A stretch of DNA of 64,000 nt from positions 62,001 to 126,000 of the forward strand of contig NZ_JACYHE010000006.1 in the NCBI RefSeq assembly GCF_021696945.1, given 5' to 3'. Position numbers and translations under genes: made by a program. The notes under the pieces are model-generated. The model searched no databases, was not told where the DNA came from, and saw only the letters and a list, made by a program, of their open reading frames with translations. Source of the stretch: Streptomyces sp. JJ36. Its GTDB lineage: Bacteria; Actinomycetota; Actinomycetes; Streptomycetales; Streptomycetaceae. Numbering within the stretch: the first letter of the stretch is position 1; every line of letters starts with the position of its first letter. Below, piece after piece: positions 41,973-51,246 of this stretch.

Positions 41973-43268
41973 TCACTCGTTGGCCGCGCGAGGGCGGTCC
42001 GCGTCCGCCATCTGGTCGAAGAGCGGGGTGCGTCCCCGCTCGCGCCGGGGCGCCGGGGCGGGCTCCTGGGCGGCGGCCTCGGGGGCCGGGGCCGCCGCGG
42101 TGCTGGAGCGGGCGGAGCTCCAGGTGTCCGGCGCGTCCAGGTCGACACCGCGCGCGGTGCGCGGGGCGACCGGGGCGCTGACGTACGTGGGCAGCGGCAC
42201 CGGCACCGGGTCCCAGCCCTCGCCCTCGGGCTGTTCGGCGACGCGGCCGCGCTCCTGGTCCACCCACTCGGCGTGGTCGGTGCGCTCCACGAGGGCACGC
42301 TGGTCGGCCGAGGGCCCGGCCGCGGGGCCCGGCTCCTCGTCGGCCGGGGCGGAGACGGGCACCGGGCCGCTCTCCGGTTCGGGGTGCGGGTGCGGCTCGG
42401 GCCGCGGGGGCGCCTCGGCCTGCGGCTCCCGGGCGGCGCCCGCGCGCGTACGGTCCTCGCGGAGCCGGCGGGCGGCCTCCTCCGCGCGGCGGCGGTCCAT
42501 GGTGACCTCGAAGCGGCGCCGCTCCTGGACACGGAGGTGGGCGATGTAGGCGCTGAGCAGCGCGGCGGGCGCCGCGGGCGCCCAGAGGAACGCGACGCCG
42601 CCGACGGCGGCCACGATCGCGCCGACCGAGAAGGCCAGGAAGAGGATCATCGTGGTGCGGCGGCGGCGCGCCAGCAACTGGGCGCGCTTGGCCCGCTCCG
42701 CGGCCCGGCGCACGGAGCCGGCGGGGCCATCCTGGTCCGCCCGGTCCCCGCGGGCGCCCGGCTCACCCCGGTCCCCGCGGGCGCCCGTCGTCACACGGTC
42801 GCCCACACCACGGTCGCCCGTTCCGCGGTCGTCGGGGTGCCGCTCGGCGGGGTCCCCGGCGGCGGACGCGGGGCCGTGGCGGTCCGCGGTGCCGGCCGCG
42901 GCGTGCAGCTCGGTCGGGGCTTCCGGAAGGACCTCGGCGCGGGCGCGGACGAGGGTCCGGGGCTCGGCGAAGGCCCGCACGTCGACCGCCGGGCCGGGGG
43001 CGGCGTACGGGGCGTCCGCGTCCGCCGCGTCACCGTCGGCGCCGGGCTCCGCGTCGGCGCCGGTGGCATGGGCCCCGGTGCGCCGCTCGGCTTCCTTCGC
43101 GTAACGGCGCTCCATGGCCGCCTTGCCGGACAGCAGCCGGATGGCGGTGCTGAAGCGTTCCGTCGGACGTGCCTCGTTCAGCTCGTCCTGCCGACGAAGC
43201 CACATCGGCACGAGGTAGGCGGCCCAGGCCCCGACGATGACTGCGTAGATGAGGCCACTGCTGCTCAC
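41973..43268 (-). CDS. sepX: Divisome membrane protein SepX / GlpR
   Basis: A 431-residue membrane protein that stabilises cell division and hyphal compartments in Streptomyces and is the membrane receptor (GlpR) of the gephyrin-like Glp in Corynebacterium. An N-terminal span SGLIYAVIVGAWAAYLVP is followed by WLRRQDELNEARPTERFS, a diagnostic block. A long disordered, acidic segment leads to two spans near 205-250 (TMILFLAFSVGAIVAAV and WAPAAPAALLSAYIAHL), and then a Pro/Glu-rich cytoplasmic tail ending RGRTPLFDQMADADRPRA. I chose the GTG giving MSSSGL because TACCGT lies 6 nt upstream (leaderless); a GTG two codons earlier is possible. The glp gene is four genes up the array. Confidence 0.9.
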   Translation of the reverse strand: MSSSGLIYAVIVGAWAAYLVPMWLRRQDELNEARPTERFSTAIRLLSGKAAMERRYAKEAERRTGAHATGADAEPGADGDAADADAPYAAPGPAVDVRAFAEPRTLVRARAEVLPEAPTELHAAAGTADRHGPASAAGDPAERHPDDRGTGDRGVGDRVTTGARGDRGEPGARGDRADQDGPAGSVRRAAERAKRAQLLARRRRTTMILFLAFSVGAIVAAVGGVAFLWAPAAPAALLSAYIAHLRVQERRRFEVTMDRRRAEEAARRLREDRTRAGAAREPQAEAPPRPEPHPHPEPESGPVPVSAPADEEPGPAAGPSADQRALVERTDHAEWVDQERGRVAEQPEGEGWDPVPVPLPTYVSAPVAPRTARGVDLDAPDTWSSARSSTAAAPAPEAAAQEPAPAPRRERGRTPLFDQMADADRPRAANE

Positions 43269-43274
43269 CCTCAC

Positions 43275-43280
43275 ACGGTA
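43275..43280 (-). promoter_or_regulatory. -10 box for a leaderless sepX transcript
   Basis: On the minus strand TACCGT ends 6 nt before the chosen GTG (43268). No Shine-Dalgarno is present. Confidence 0.4.
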
Positions 43281-43472
43281 GAGGGAATTGCGTCAGGGCA
43301 TCGGCAAAATTGCCTGGCGTGTCGCGCGATCCGGCCGCCGTTCCGATGATTCTCTGCGGGAAGCGCGCCCACGGTCACCCGATGTGGGTCGCCGGTGGGC
43401 GGGAAGTGAGGATTCCGGGAACGGCGATTCCGCGACAGCGCGGATTCCCCCGAGGATTATCGAACATTTATT

Positions 43473-44075
43473 TTATTTCTGCGGCGCCGGTGGTCTCGTG
43501 CGCCGCCACCGGGTCAGCAGCCCTTCGGGCACCTCCTCCGCCGTCAGGGCGTAGACCAGATGGTCCCGCCAGGCGCCGTCGATGTGGAGATAACGGGGAC
43601 GTACCCCTTCTTCCCGGAATCCGAGTTTCTCGACGACGCGCCGGCTCGGGCCGTTCTCCGGGCGGATGCAGACCTCGACACGGTGCAATCCCACCGTACG
43701 GAAGCAGTGGTCGGTCGCGAGCGCGACGGCCGTCGGCATCACGCCGCGACCCGCCACGGACCGGTCGATCCAGTACCCGACATGGCCGGAACACATCGAC
43801 CCCCAGGTGATGCCCGCGACCGTGAGCTGCCCGGCCAGCCGGCCGCCGTACTCGACGACGAACGGCAGCATCCGCCCCGCCTGCGCCTCCGCCCGCAGAT
43901 GCCGGACCATCTGCCGGTACGTCGGCCGGCGCGGCGGCTCGTGGCCGGGCGGCGGGGGCGGCACGGTGGCCTCCCAGGGGCGCAGCCAGTCGCGGTTCCG
44001 CTGGTTGACCTCACGCCAGGCCCGCTGGTCGCGCAGCCTTATGGGGCGGAGGGTGGTCGCTCCGTCCGCCAGCAC
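43473..44075 (-). CDS. RimJ/RimL-type GNAT acetyltransferase
   Basis: A 200-residue GNAT enzyme of the RimJ/RimL subgroup, which acetylates protein N-termini or amino acids. It has TLRPIRLRDQRAWREVNQRN near the start, the core GHVGYWIDRSVAGRGVMPTAVALATDH (acetyl-CoA loop RSVAGRGV) split over residues 115-140, then VEVCIRPENGPSRRVVEKLGF. The stop is TAA, inside a short AT-rich patch. The start is uncertain: GTG at 44075 is taken, but CTG at 44096, which overlaps the moaC stop and follows AGAGGGG, is also possible and would add seven residues. It lies between sepX and the moaC-mog gene in the same leftward array. Confidence 0.85.
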   Translation of the reverse strand: MLADGATTLRPIRLRDQRAWREVNQRNRDWLRPWEATVPPPPPGHEPPRRPTYRQMVRHLRAEAQAGRMLPFVVEYGGRLAGQLTVAGITWGSMCSGHVGYWIDRSVAGRGVMPTAVALATDHCFRTVGLHRVEVCIRPENGPSRRVVEKLGFREEGVRPRYLHIDGAWRDHLVYALTAEEVPEGLLTRWRRTRPPAPQK

Positions 44076-44092
44076 TACCGGCCATGGTGCGT

Positions 44093-45289
44093 TCAGTGCG
44101 GGTCGTCCCCTCTGGGGTGATCGCCGCCGCGGACCTGGTCGACGGCGTGTACCAGCAGCTCGTCCAGGACGGCGAGGCCGTCGCGCACGCCGCCCGAGGA
44201 ACCCGGAAGGTTCACGATCAGTGTGCGCCCGGCGACCCCCGCGACGCCACGGGAGAGCGCCGCCGTGGGCACCTTCGCCCGCCCGGCGGTGCGGATGGCC
44301 TCCGTGATGCCGGGGATCTCGTGGTCGAGCACGCCACGGGTCATCTCGGGGGTGCGGTCGGTGGGCGAGATCCCGGTGCCGCCGGTGGTGAGCACGACGT
44401 CGTACCCGGCCGCCACGGCCTCCCGGAGCGCCTCGGCCACCGGCTCGCCGTCCGGGACGACACGGGGACCGTCGGCCGCGAAGCCCATCGCCGCCAGGCC
44501 CTCGACGAGCAGCGGGCCGCCCCGGTCGGCGTAGACACCGGCGGCGGCGCGGTTGGAGGCGGTGACGGCGAGCGCGCGGTACGGCCGGCGGCCGTGCGCC
44601 GGCCCCGAGCCCGCCGGTGCCGGGGCGCCGTGGCCGGTGCCGTGCGCGTCTCCGTGGCCGGTGCCGTGCGCGGCGGCCACCACCTGCTCCGCGGGGCTCG
44701 GACGCCCGGCGGCTTCGGCCTCCGCGGCCCCGGGTCCCGCGGAGCCCGCCCCGGCGCCCGTGTCCACACCGTCCGCGGCATCCGCACGGCCCGCCCCGCC
44801 CTCGCGCGTCCAGTCGCCGGACTTCCCCCCGGTCTTCTCCTCCACCCGGACGTCCGTGATGACCGCGGACTTGTCGACCGCCTTGACCATGTCGACCACC
44901 GTCAGCGCGGCGACCGAGACGGCCGTGAGCGCCTCCATCTCCACCCCGGTGCGGTCGGTGGTCCGTACCGTCGCCGTCAGCTCCACGGCGTCGTCGGCGA
45001 CGGCGAGCTCCACGGCCACCCCGGAGAGCGCCAGCGGGTGGCAGAGCGGGATCAGCTCGGGCGTGCGCTTGGCGCCCGCGATGCCGGCGATCCGTGCGGT
45101 GGCGAGGGCGTCGCCCTTGGGCACTCCCTCGCCGCGCAGCAGTGCCACGACCTCCGGCGACACCCGCACCCGGCCGGTGGCACGCGCGGTGCGCGCGCTG
45201 ACGTGCTTCGCCGAGACGTCGACCATGCGGGCGGCGCCCGCCTCGTCGAGGTGCGTGAGGTGGGGCTGCGGCTGCTCGGCGCTGCTCAT
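44093..45289 (-). CDS. Bifunctional MoaC-Mog molybdenum cofactor protein
   Basis: A 398-residue fusion. Residues 1-160 are MoaC (cyclic pyranopterin monophosphate synthase) with [33 protein letters not shown], the PLCHPL loop and [19 protein letters not shown]. Residues 235-398 are a MogA/MoaB-type domain (adenylyltransferase or MPT-binding) with [34 protein letters not shown] and [14 protein letters not shown]. The 70-residue linker is Ala/Gly-rich and has a His cluster [14 protein letters not shown] at 208-221. So one chain would act early and late in cofactor synthesis. ATG has GGGAG upstream. It is downstream of glp/moeA (gap 126 bp). Confidence 0.92.
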   Translation of the reverse strand: MSSAEQPQPHLTHLDEAGAARMVDVSAKHVSARTARATGRVRVSPEVVALLRGEGVPKGDALATARIAGIAGAKRTPELIPLCHPLALSGVAVELAVADDAVELTATVRTTDRTGVEMEALTAVSVAALTVVDMVKAVDKSAVITDVRVEEKTGGKSGDWTREGGAGRADAADGVDTGAGAGSAGPGAAEAEAAGRPSPAEQVVAAAHGTGHGDAHGTGHGAPAPAGSGPAHGRRPYRALAVTASNRAAAGVYADRGGPLLVEGLAAMGFAADGPRVVPDGEPVAEALREAVAAGYDVVLTTGGTGISPTDRTPEMTRGVLDHEIPGITEAIRTAGRAKVPTAALSRGVAGVAGRTLIVNLPGSSGGVRDGLAVLDELLVHAVDQVRGGDHPRGDDPH

Positions 45290-45415
45290 CGTTCTCCCGG
45301 TGCGGTCCGTGTGCGCAGCCACGGTACCTGCCGCCTCCGCGGCGCGGGAGCGCGGCAGGGCGCACGCCGGGCACCCGCGAGCGCGTCCCCGGCGCGTACC
45401 GCCCGCGCCACTGCG

Positions 45416-46720
45416 TCAGTCGAGCGGCAGCACCTCCACCTCGGCGCCGGGCGCCAGCTCCTCCGTCTCCTCCGGCACCACGATCAGCGCGTCGGCCTGC
45501 GCGAGCGCGGCGATCAGATGGGAGCCCGCGCCCCCGACCGCCCGCACGGCACCCGTCTTACCGCCGGGTGCGGGCGGCTCGTACGCCCCGCGCAGGAACT
45601 GCCGCTTGCCCGCGGGGGAACGCAGGGGCTCCGTACCCTCCAGCCGGGCCGGTACGGGCGTCCGCCGCACCGGTTGCACGCCCATCAGGGTGCGGATCGC
45701 CGGCCGTACGAAGAGCTCGAAGGAGACGTAGGCGCTGACCGGGTTGCCCGGCAGTGCGAGCAGCGGGGTCCGGTCGGGCCCGACGAGGCCGAAGCCCTGC
45801 GGCTTGCCCGGCTGCATCCGCAGCCGCCGGAACTCCACCCGGCCCGCGCCCTCCTCCAGGGAACTCAGCGTCTCCTTCACCACGTCGTACGCGCCGACGC
45901 TGACGCCGCCGCTGGTGACCAGGATGTCCGCGCGGATCAACTGGTCCTCGATGGTGGACCGCAGGGTGTCGGCGTCGTCGGTGACGGCGCCGACGCGGTA
46001 GGCGAGGGCGCCGGCGGCCCGCGCGGCTGCGGTGAGCACGAAGCTGTTGGAGTCGTGGATCCGGCCGGGGCCCAGCCGCTCGCCCGGCGGGACCAGTTCG
46101 CTGCCGGTGGAGAGCACGACGACCCGCGGCCGCGGCCGTACGGTGACGCTGCCGCGGCCGATCGCGGCGAGCAGCCCGATCTGCGGCGGCCCGAGCACCG
46201 TGCCGGCCCGCAACGCGACCGTCCCGGCCTCCACGTCGCTGCCACGTGCCCGCACGTGCTGCCCGGGGACGACCGCCCGGTGCACGCGGACCTCGCCGCC
46301 CGCGGCGGCCGGATCGGCGCTGTGCGCGGTCATGGCGTCGGCCGGGCCGCCGCCGGTGCCGCCGTCGGTCCACTCCACCGGCACCACGGCCTCCGCGCCC
46401 GGGGGCAGCGGGGCGCCGGTCATGATCCGGGCGGCCTGCCCGGGCCCGACGGCCGGCTGCGCGTCGCTGCCCGCGGCGACGTCGCCGAGGACGGTGAGCA
46501 CGGCGGGATACTCCGGCGAGGAGCCCTCCACATCGACCGTGCGCACCGCGTAGCCGTCCATCGAGCTGTTGTCGAAGGGCGGCAGCGGTGCGGGCACGGC
46601 GACGTCGTCGACCAGCACACAGCCCTGCGCGTCCAGGAGCTGCAGCTCGATGGGCTCCAGCGGGCGCACGCCGCGCAGGACGTCCTCGAGGTGCTCGTCG
46701 ACCGACCAGGTGTCGCTCAA
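45416..46720 (-). CDS. glp: MoeA/gephyrin-like protein (Glp)
   Basis: A 434-residue protein with the full MoeA fold, which in cofactor synthesis inserts molybdenum into molybdopterin. Motifs include APLPPFDNSSMDGYAVR, RIMTGAPLPPGAEAVVPVEW, STGSELVPPGERLGPGRIHD, TSGGVSVGAYDVVKE and LLALPGNPVSAYVSFELFV. The galU-adjacent copy near sepX corresponds to Glp of Corynebacterium, a gephyrin-like division factor that binds FtsZ and the receptor GlpR. Assignment to Glp rather than a dedicated MoeA rests on this gene order. The start is TTG, overlapping the galU stop codon (TTGA). Confidence 0.88.
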   Translation of the reverse strand: MSDTWSVDEHLEDVLRGVRPLEPIELQLLDAQGCVLVDDVAVPAPLPPFDNSSMDGYAVRTVDVEGSSPEYPAVLTVLGDVAAGSDAQPAVGPGQAARIMTGAPLPPGAEAVVPVEWTDGGTGGGPADAMTAHSADPAAAGGEVRVHRAVVPGQHVRARGSDVEAGTVALRAGTVLGPPQIGLLAAIGRGSVTVRPRPRVVVLSTGSELVPPGERLGPGRIHDSNSFVLTAAARAAGALAYRVGAVTDDADTLRSTIEDQLIRADILVTSGGVSVGAYDVVKETLSSLEEGAGRVEFRRLRMQPGKPQGFGLVGPDRTPLLALPGNPVSAYVSFELFVRPAIRTLMGVQPVRRTPVPARLEGTEPLRSPAGKRQFLRGAYEPPAPGGKTGAVRAVGGAGSHLIAALAQADALIVVPEETEELAPGAEVEVLPLD

Positions 46721-47628
46721 GGCCGCTCCATCTCCTCGCTAACGAATCCGCGCAGCCAGGCGCGGAAGTCCGGACCCAGGTCCTCCCGTTCGCAGGCCAG
46801 CCGGACGATGGCGCGCAGGTAGTCGCCGCGGTCGCCGGTGTCGTAGCGGCGGCCGCGGAAGACCACGCCGTGCACCGGGCCGCCCAGCGAGGGGTCGGAG
46901 GCCAGCGCCTGCAGGGCGTCGGTGAGCTGGATCTCGCCGCCCCGGCCGGGCTCGGTCTTGCGCAGCACGTCGAAGACGGCCGGGTCCAGCACATAGCGCC
47001 CGATGATCGCGAGGTTGCTGGGGGCCTCCGCGGCCGACGGCTTCTCGACCAGGTCGGAGACGGTGACGACGTCGTCCTGGTCGGTCGGGGTGGCGGCGGC
47101 GCACCCGTAGAGGTGGATGGTGGCCGGGTCGACCTCCATCAGCGCGATGACGCTGCCGCCGCGCTCCTCCTGCACGGCGGTCATCCGGGCGAGCAGCGGG
47201 TCGCGGGGGTCGATCAGGTCGTCGCCGAGCAGCACGGCGAACGGCTGGTCGCCCACGTGGGGCGCGGCGCAGAGCACCGCGTGCCCGAGGCCGCGCGGGT
47301 CGCCCTGCCGCACGTAGTGCATGGTGGCCAGGTCGCTGGACTCCTGCACGCGGGTCAGCTTGGTGGCGTCGCCCTTGCTGCGCAGGACCTCTTCGAGCTC
47401 GTAGTTGCGGTCGAAGTGGTCCTCGAGCGGGCGCTTGTTCCGGCCTGTCACCATCAGTACGTCGGAGAGGCCGGCGGTGACGGCCTCCTCGACCACGTAC
47501 TGGATCGCCGGCTTGTCGACGACCGGGAGCATCTCCTTCGGGGTGGCCTTGGTCGCGGGGAGGAAGCGGGTGCCCAGGCCCGCGGCCGGGATGACAGCCT
47601 TGCTGATCCTGTCACGTGAGGTAGTCAT
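46717..47628 (-). CDS. galU: UTP-glucose-1-phosphate uridylyltransferase
   Basis: A 303-residue enzyme that makes UDP-glucose from UTP and glucose-1-phosphate for cell-envelope sugars and trehalose. It shows the nucleotide loop GLGTRFLPATKATPKEM, VDKPAIQYVVEEAV, LGDDLID (catalytic Asp pair), VEKPSAAEAPSNLAIIGRYV, GEIQLTDALQ and GRRYDTGDRGDYL. All are invariant in GalU. The ATG lies 7 nt after TATGGT on the same strand, suggesting a leaderless mRNA. It heads the leftward array galU-glp-moaC/mog-acetyltransferase-sepX; its stop overlaps the glp start. It is divergent from the cyclo-ligase gene, 45 bp away. Confidence 0.96.
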   Translation of the reverse strand: MTTSRDRISKAVIPAAGLGTRFLPATKATPKEMLPVVDKPAIQYVVEEAVTAGLSDVLMVTGRNKRPLEDHFDRNYELEEVLRSKGDATKLTRVQESSDLATMHYVRQGDPRGLGHAVLCAAPHVGDQPFAVLLGDDLIDPRDPLLARMTAVQEERGGSVIALMEVDPATIHLYGCAAATPTDQDDVVTVSDLVEKPSAAEAPSNLAIIGRYVLDPAVFDVLRKTEPGRGGEIQLTDALQALASDPSLGGPVHGVVFRGRRYDTGDRGDYLRAIVRLACEREDLGPDFRAWLRGFVSEEMERP

Positions 47629-47635
47629 GGCCAGC

Positions 47636-47641
47636 ACCATA
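47636..47641 (-). promoter_or_regulatory. -10 box for a leaderless galU transcript
   Basis: On the minus strand TATGGT ends 7 nt before the galU ATG. No Shine-Dalgarno is visible. Confidence 0.4.
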
Positions 47642-47673
47642 ACGGGTGCGTATGAGCAGAAGATGAGGTTCTG

Positions 47674-48273
47674 GTGGTGGGCGGTGTCGACACGGGCAAG
47701 TCGGGTCTGCGGCGTGACCTGCTGGCGGGGCGCTCCCGGCTGACGACGGACGCGGTCCGGGAGAGCGCCGGGGTGCTGGCGCGCCGGGCACTGGAGCTGC
47801 CGGAGCTGGCGGGGGCGCGCACCGTGGCGGCGTACGTCTCGGTGGGCCGCGAGCCGGGCACCCGGCCCCTGCTGGACGCACTGTACGCCAGGGGTGTGCG
47901 GGTGCTGCTGCCGGTGCTCCTGCCGGACAACGACCTGGACTGGGGCCGGTACGGGGGGCCGGACACGCTGGTCCGCGCCCGGCTCGGGCTGCTGGAACCG
48001 GCCGGGCCGCCGCTGGGACCGGACGCGGTGACGGAGGCGGACGCGGTGCTGCTGCCGGGCCTGGCGGTGGACGCCCGGGGCAGGCGGCTGGGGCGCGGCG
48101 GCGGCAGCTACGACCGGGTGCTGGCCCGGCTGTCCGCGGCGGGCGTGGAGCCGGCGCTCATCGTGCTGCTGCACGACACGGAAGTGCTGACGCAGGTGCC
48201 GGTCGAGCCGCACGACCGGCCGGTGGCCGCGGCGGTCACGCCCTCGGGCGTGCACCGCTTCCGGGACTCCTAG
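47674..48273 (+). CDS. 5-formyltetrahydrofolate cyclo-ligase
   Basis: A 199-residue enzyme that converts 5-formyl-THF to 5,10-methenyl-THF with ATP, returning stored folate to use. It has GKSGLRRDLLAGRSRL near the N-terminus (ATP-binding Lys/Arg), VAAYVSVGREPGTRPLL, VLLPVLL, and the strongly conserved VDARGRRLGRGGGSYDRVLARL. Near the end it has VPVEPHDRPVAAAVTP (family VPxxxHDxxxD-like). The GTG start has GAGG upstream; two later GTG codons are possible. It lies divergent from galU. Confidence 0.93.
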   Translation: MVGGVDTGKSGLRRDLLAGRSRLTTDAVRESAGVLARRALELPELAGARTVAAYVSVGREPGTRPLLDALYARGVRVLLPVLLPDNDLDWGRYGGPDTLVRARLGLLEPAGPPLGPDAVTEADAVLLPGLAVDARGRRLGRGGGSYDRVLARLSAAGVEPALIVLLHDTEVLTQVPVEPHDRPVAAAVTPSGVHRFRDS

Positions 48274-48474
48274 CCCGCCACCCCGGCCCGCCCGCACCCC
48301 GCGGACCCGGCACAGCACGCAGGACCGCGGGGTCCCCGGCGACGGCCGAGCGGCGACGCGGAGCGCGGCTCCTCGACGGTGCGGCGGGACCCGCCGGACG
48401 GCGGTGCTCACCGCCGTCCGCGCGCAGGGGCAGGCGGCCTGCGCCCTCCCGGAACGGACGGGTCCGCAGGCGCG

Positions 48475-48495
48475 CGGCGGCCGGGCCGGCCGCCG
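48475..48495. terminator. Hairpin between cyclo-ligase and acylase genes
   Basis: CGGCGGCCG and CGGCCGCCG pair over a 3-nt loop, 46 bp from the end of the convergent acylase gene. The 48274-48540 stretch holds no gene. Confidence 0.5.
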
Positions 48496-48540
48496 GGCTG
48501 ATGACACCGGCGAGGGCGGCCCCGCCCGCGGGGGCGGATG

Positions 48541-51246
48541 CTACGGCGTGAGCGCCATCGTGTCCTCGGTGGCCTCCTGCACCGCCTGCTCGCTGAACGC
48601 CCACGGAAGCTGTTCCCCGTCGGCCCACATCTCGGCCTGGTCGACGTAGTTCGGGTGGTAGCTGTGGCCGGAGGCTCCGGTGAGGTTGATCCAGCTCGAC
48701 TGGTCGAAGTCGTCCAGGCTGACCACCATGCGCATCGAGGGCACCCAGGAGACGTCGTAGCCGCCGGAGGCGTTCCAGCCGGTGGCGTTGACGGCGGCCT
48801 CGCCGCCGCCGAGGTCCCACGGACCGCGGTTCAGCAGCCACTGGACAAAGCCCGGGCCCTCGGTGCCGAGCGTCTGGTTCTGCAGCATCAGCCGGTGCAG
48901 GCGGCCCCAGCTCCAGGTGTCGATGTCCTTGCCGAGCTCCGCGGTGAGTTCCCAGCGGGCGTCCTTGAGGGCGTGGGCGAGCAGTTCGTCGCGGTTCCGG
49001 TCGCCGTGCTGCGCCTTGCTGCCGGAGGTCTTCCACCAGTGGCTGCCGGGCTCGTCCAGCAGCCCGCGCACCACCTCGAACCAGCGGTCGCCGCCGTCCG
49101 GCTGGGCGGAGTCCGGGTCCCGCTTGCCGCACTCGCGGACCAGCTTCGCGTCGCCGTCGAGGTCCTCCAGGGGTGCGGACTCGTCGGCGGGCGGCACCCA
49201 GAGGCAGTCGCCCTCGACCCGGACCTCCTTGGGCAGCTTGTCTCCGAAGGCGAGCATCAGGACGTTCCGCCAGACGGCGTTGAAGTAGGCGGCGGCGGCG
49301 GAGTCGGCGTCCTGGCTGTAGTCCCAGCCGCGGAGCAGCTCCTGCGCCTCGCGGACATAGGGGTCCTTGACGTCGATCTTCAGCAGGTAGGGGACGAGCA
49401 GCTTGGCGATCTCGCTGCTGTTGTCGAGCTGCATGGTCTGCATGTCCTTGGTGGAGACCTTGCCGCCGTCCTCGAGCTTCGACCTCAGGAGGTCGTGGAT
49501 GCGCTGGCTGCGGGCGCCGTAGCCCCAGTCCTCGGTCAGCAGGTACGGGTACTTCCGCTGGTCGATGACGGCCTGGTTGGCGGTGACGATGTAGCCGCGC
49601 TCCGGGTTGTACTCCCAGGGGAGGGCCTCCTGGGGGATGTAGCCGGTCCAGCGGTAGTCGGAGTCCCAGCCGGGCGCGGGGTAGCGTCCGTCGCCCTTGC
49701 CGCGGACGGGGATCTTCCCGGGCGCCTGGTAGCCGATGTTGCCCTCGGTGTCGGCGTAGAGGAGGTTCTGCGAGGGCACCTCGAACTTCCGGGCGGCGGC
49801 GCGGAACTCCTCGAAGTCCGAGGCGGTGTTCAGCGCGAAGACGGCGTCCATGGAGCGGCCCGGGGTGAGCGCCGTCCAGCGCAGCGAGACGGCGTAGCCG
49901 TCGCCGCGGTCGGGGGCGGCGGACCGGACGGGTGCCTCCTCGCCGACGTCGGCGGCCTCGGAGCTGCGGTCGGAGATGAGCGGGCCGTTCCCGGTGGCGC
50001 GTACGGTGATCTCCCGGTCACGGCCGCCGGCGACCTTGATCAGCTCCTTGCGGGTGGTGAACGCGTGGCGCTCGCCGTCCCGGACGTACTGGCCGTCCTC
50101 GATCTTCTCCAGGTAGAGGTCGGTGACGTCCGCGCCGAGGTTGGTGAACCCCCAGGCGATGTCCTGGTTGTGCCCGATGACCACGCCGGGCATCCCGGCG
50201 AAGGTGAACCCGGCGACGTCGAAGGCGCAGTCCTTGCTCACGCTCCGGCAGTGCAGGCCCATCTGGGACCAGACCGACGGGAGCGTCGGCGCGAGGTGCG
50301 GGTCGTTGGCGAGCATCGGCTTGCCGGTGGTGGTGTACTCGCCGGAGACGACCCAGGAGTTGGAGCCGATGCCGCTGCCGTTGGGGCCGAGCAGGGCGGG
50401 CACCTCGTCGAGCACCTCGGCCAGCGATCCGAGCTGGGTGCGGGCGCCCTGCACGGCCTGCTCGACGCCGGGCGTGGTGCTGGTCCCGGTGGAGACGCCG
50501 CCGGCCGGCTCGTACTCCTCGGTGGCCTCGTCGACGGAACCGGCCTCGACGATGGGCTCGTTGCGCTCGTACGGGTAGGGCGGGTAGAGCGCCTCGATGT
50601 CCTCCTCGGAGAGCCGGCTGCTCATCAGGGCGCGGTCGATCTCGTCCTCCATGTTGCCGCGCAGGTCCCACGCCATGGCCTTGAGCCAGGCCACGGAGTC
50701 GACGGGGTCCCAGGGCTCCGGCTCGTAGTCGTACTTGAGGTCGAGCGCGGCGTACTCGACGGAGAGCTCGGAGCCCTGGTGGTCGCGGAGGTAGGCGTTG
50801 ACCCCGGCGGCGTACGCCTTCAGGTACCGCTTGGTGGCGGGGGCGAGCCGGGCGTACTCCCGCTCGGCGACCTCCCGCCAGCCCAGGGTGCGCAGGAACG
50901 CGTCCGTCTCCACCTGGCTTTCGCCGAACATCTCGGAGAGCCGGCCGGAGGTGGTGTGCCGCCGCACGTCCATCTGCCAGAAGCGGTCCTGGGCGTGGAC
51001 GTAGCCCTGAGCCAGGAAGAGGTCGCGGGAGTCGTCGGCGTAGAGCTGCGGGATGCCGTGTGCGTCCCGCTTCACGGTGACCGGGGCGGACAGGCCCTCG
51101 ATCTTGAGCGAACCGGTGGTCTGCGGGAAGGAGTCGCGGACCGTGCCGATGCTCCAGAAGGTGCCGTAGCCGATGCCCCCCACCAGCAGCAGCACGACTG
51201 CGATCACGAGGAGACGGGCGCGTCGTGAGGTCTTCTTGGCGGGCAT
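48541..51246 (-). CDS. Penicillin acylase-family (S45) N-terminal nucleophile hydrolase
   Basis: A 901-residue membrane-anchored or secreted hydrolase. An Arg/Lys-rich start and one span (LLVIAVVLLLVGGIGYG) precede the alpha part with VTVKRDAHGIPQLYADD and AQGYVHAQDRFWQMDVRRHTT split over about residues 55-95. The precursor is expected to self-cleave at Gly-Ser in GSGIGSNSWVVSG, making Ser295 the nucleophile. The beta part has PMLANDPHL, GVVIGHNQDIAWGFTN and ADTEGNIGYQAPGKIPVR. S45 enzymes cleave amides such as penicillins, acyl-homoserine lactones or cyclic lipopeptides; the substrate here is unknown. ATG has GAAGGA upstream. It is divergent from the antiporter gene with 285 bp between. Confidence 0.93.
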   Translation of the reverse strand: MPAKKTSRRARLLVIAVVLLLVGGIGYGTFWSIGTVRDSFPQTTGSLKIEGLSAPVTVKRDAHGIPQLYADDSRDLFLAQGYVHAQDRFWQMDVRRHTTSGRLSEMFGESQVETDAFLRTLGWREVAEREYARLAPATKRYLKAYAAGVNAYLRDHQGSELSVEYAALDLKYDYEPEPWDPVDSVAWLKAMAWDLRGNMEDEIDRALMSSRLSEEDIEALYPPYPYERNEPIVEAGSVDEATEEYEPAGGVSTGTSTTPGVEQAVQGARTQLGSLAEVLDEVPALLGPNGSGIGSNSWVVSGEYTTTGKPMLANDPHLAPTLPSVWSQMGLHCRSVSKDCAFDVAGFTFAGMPGVVIGHNQDIAWGFTNLGADVTDLYLEKIEDGQYVRDGERHAFTTRKELIKVAGGRDREITVRATGNGPLISDRSSEAADVGEEAPVRSAAPDRGDGYAVSLRWTALTPGRSMDAVFALNTASDFEEFRAAARKFEVPSQNLLYADTEGNIGYQAPGKIPVRGKGDGRYPAPGWDSDYRWTGYIPQEALPWEYNPERGYIVTANQAVIDQRKYPYLLTEDWGYGARSQRIHDLLRSKLEDGGKVSTKDMQTMQLDNSSEIAKLLVPYLLKIDVKDPYVREAQELLRGWDYSQDADSAAAAYFNAVWRNVLMLAFGDKLPKEVRVEGDCLWVPPADESAPLEDLDGDAKLVRECGKRDPDSAQPDGGDRWFEVVRGLLDEPGSHWWKTSGSKAQHGDRNRDELLAHALKDARWELTAELGKDIDTWSWGRLHRLMLQNQTLGTEGPGFVQWLLNRGPWDLGGGEAAVNATGWNASGGYDVSWVPSMRMVVSLDDFDQSSWINLTGASGHSYHPNYVDQAEMWADGEQLPWAFSEQAVQEATEDTMALTP

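Noticed and set aside
48538-51228. Long open frame (about 900 codons) antisense to the acylase gene
   Set aside because: It is the reverse-strand shadow of a high-GC gene: Val/Gly/Asp/His/Arg-rich, no family motifs, no ribosome site. The acylase on the other strand has full catalytic motifs.
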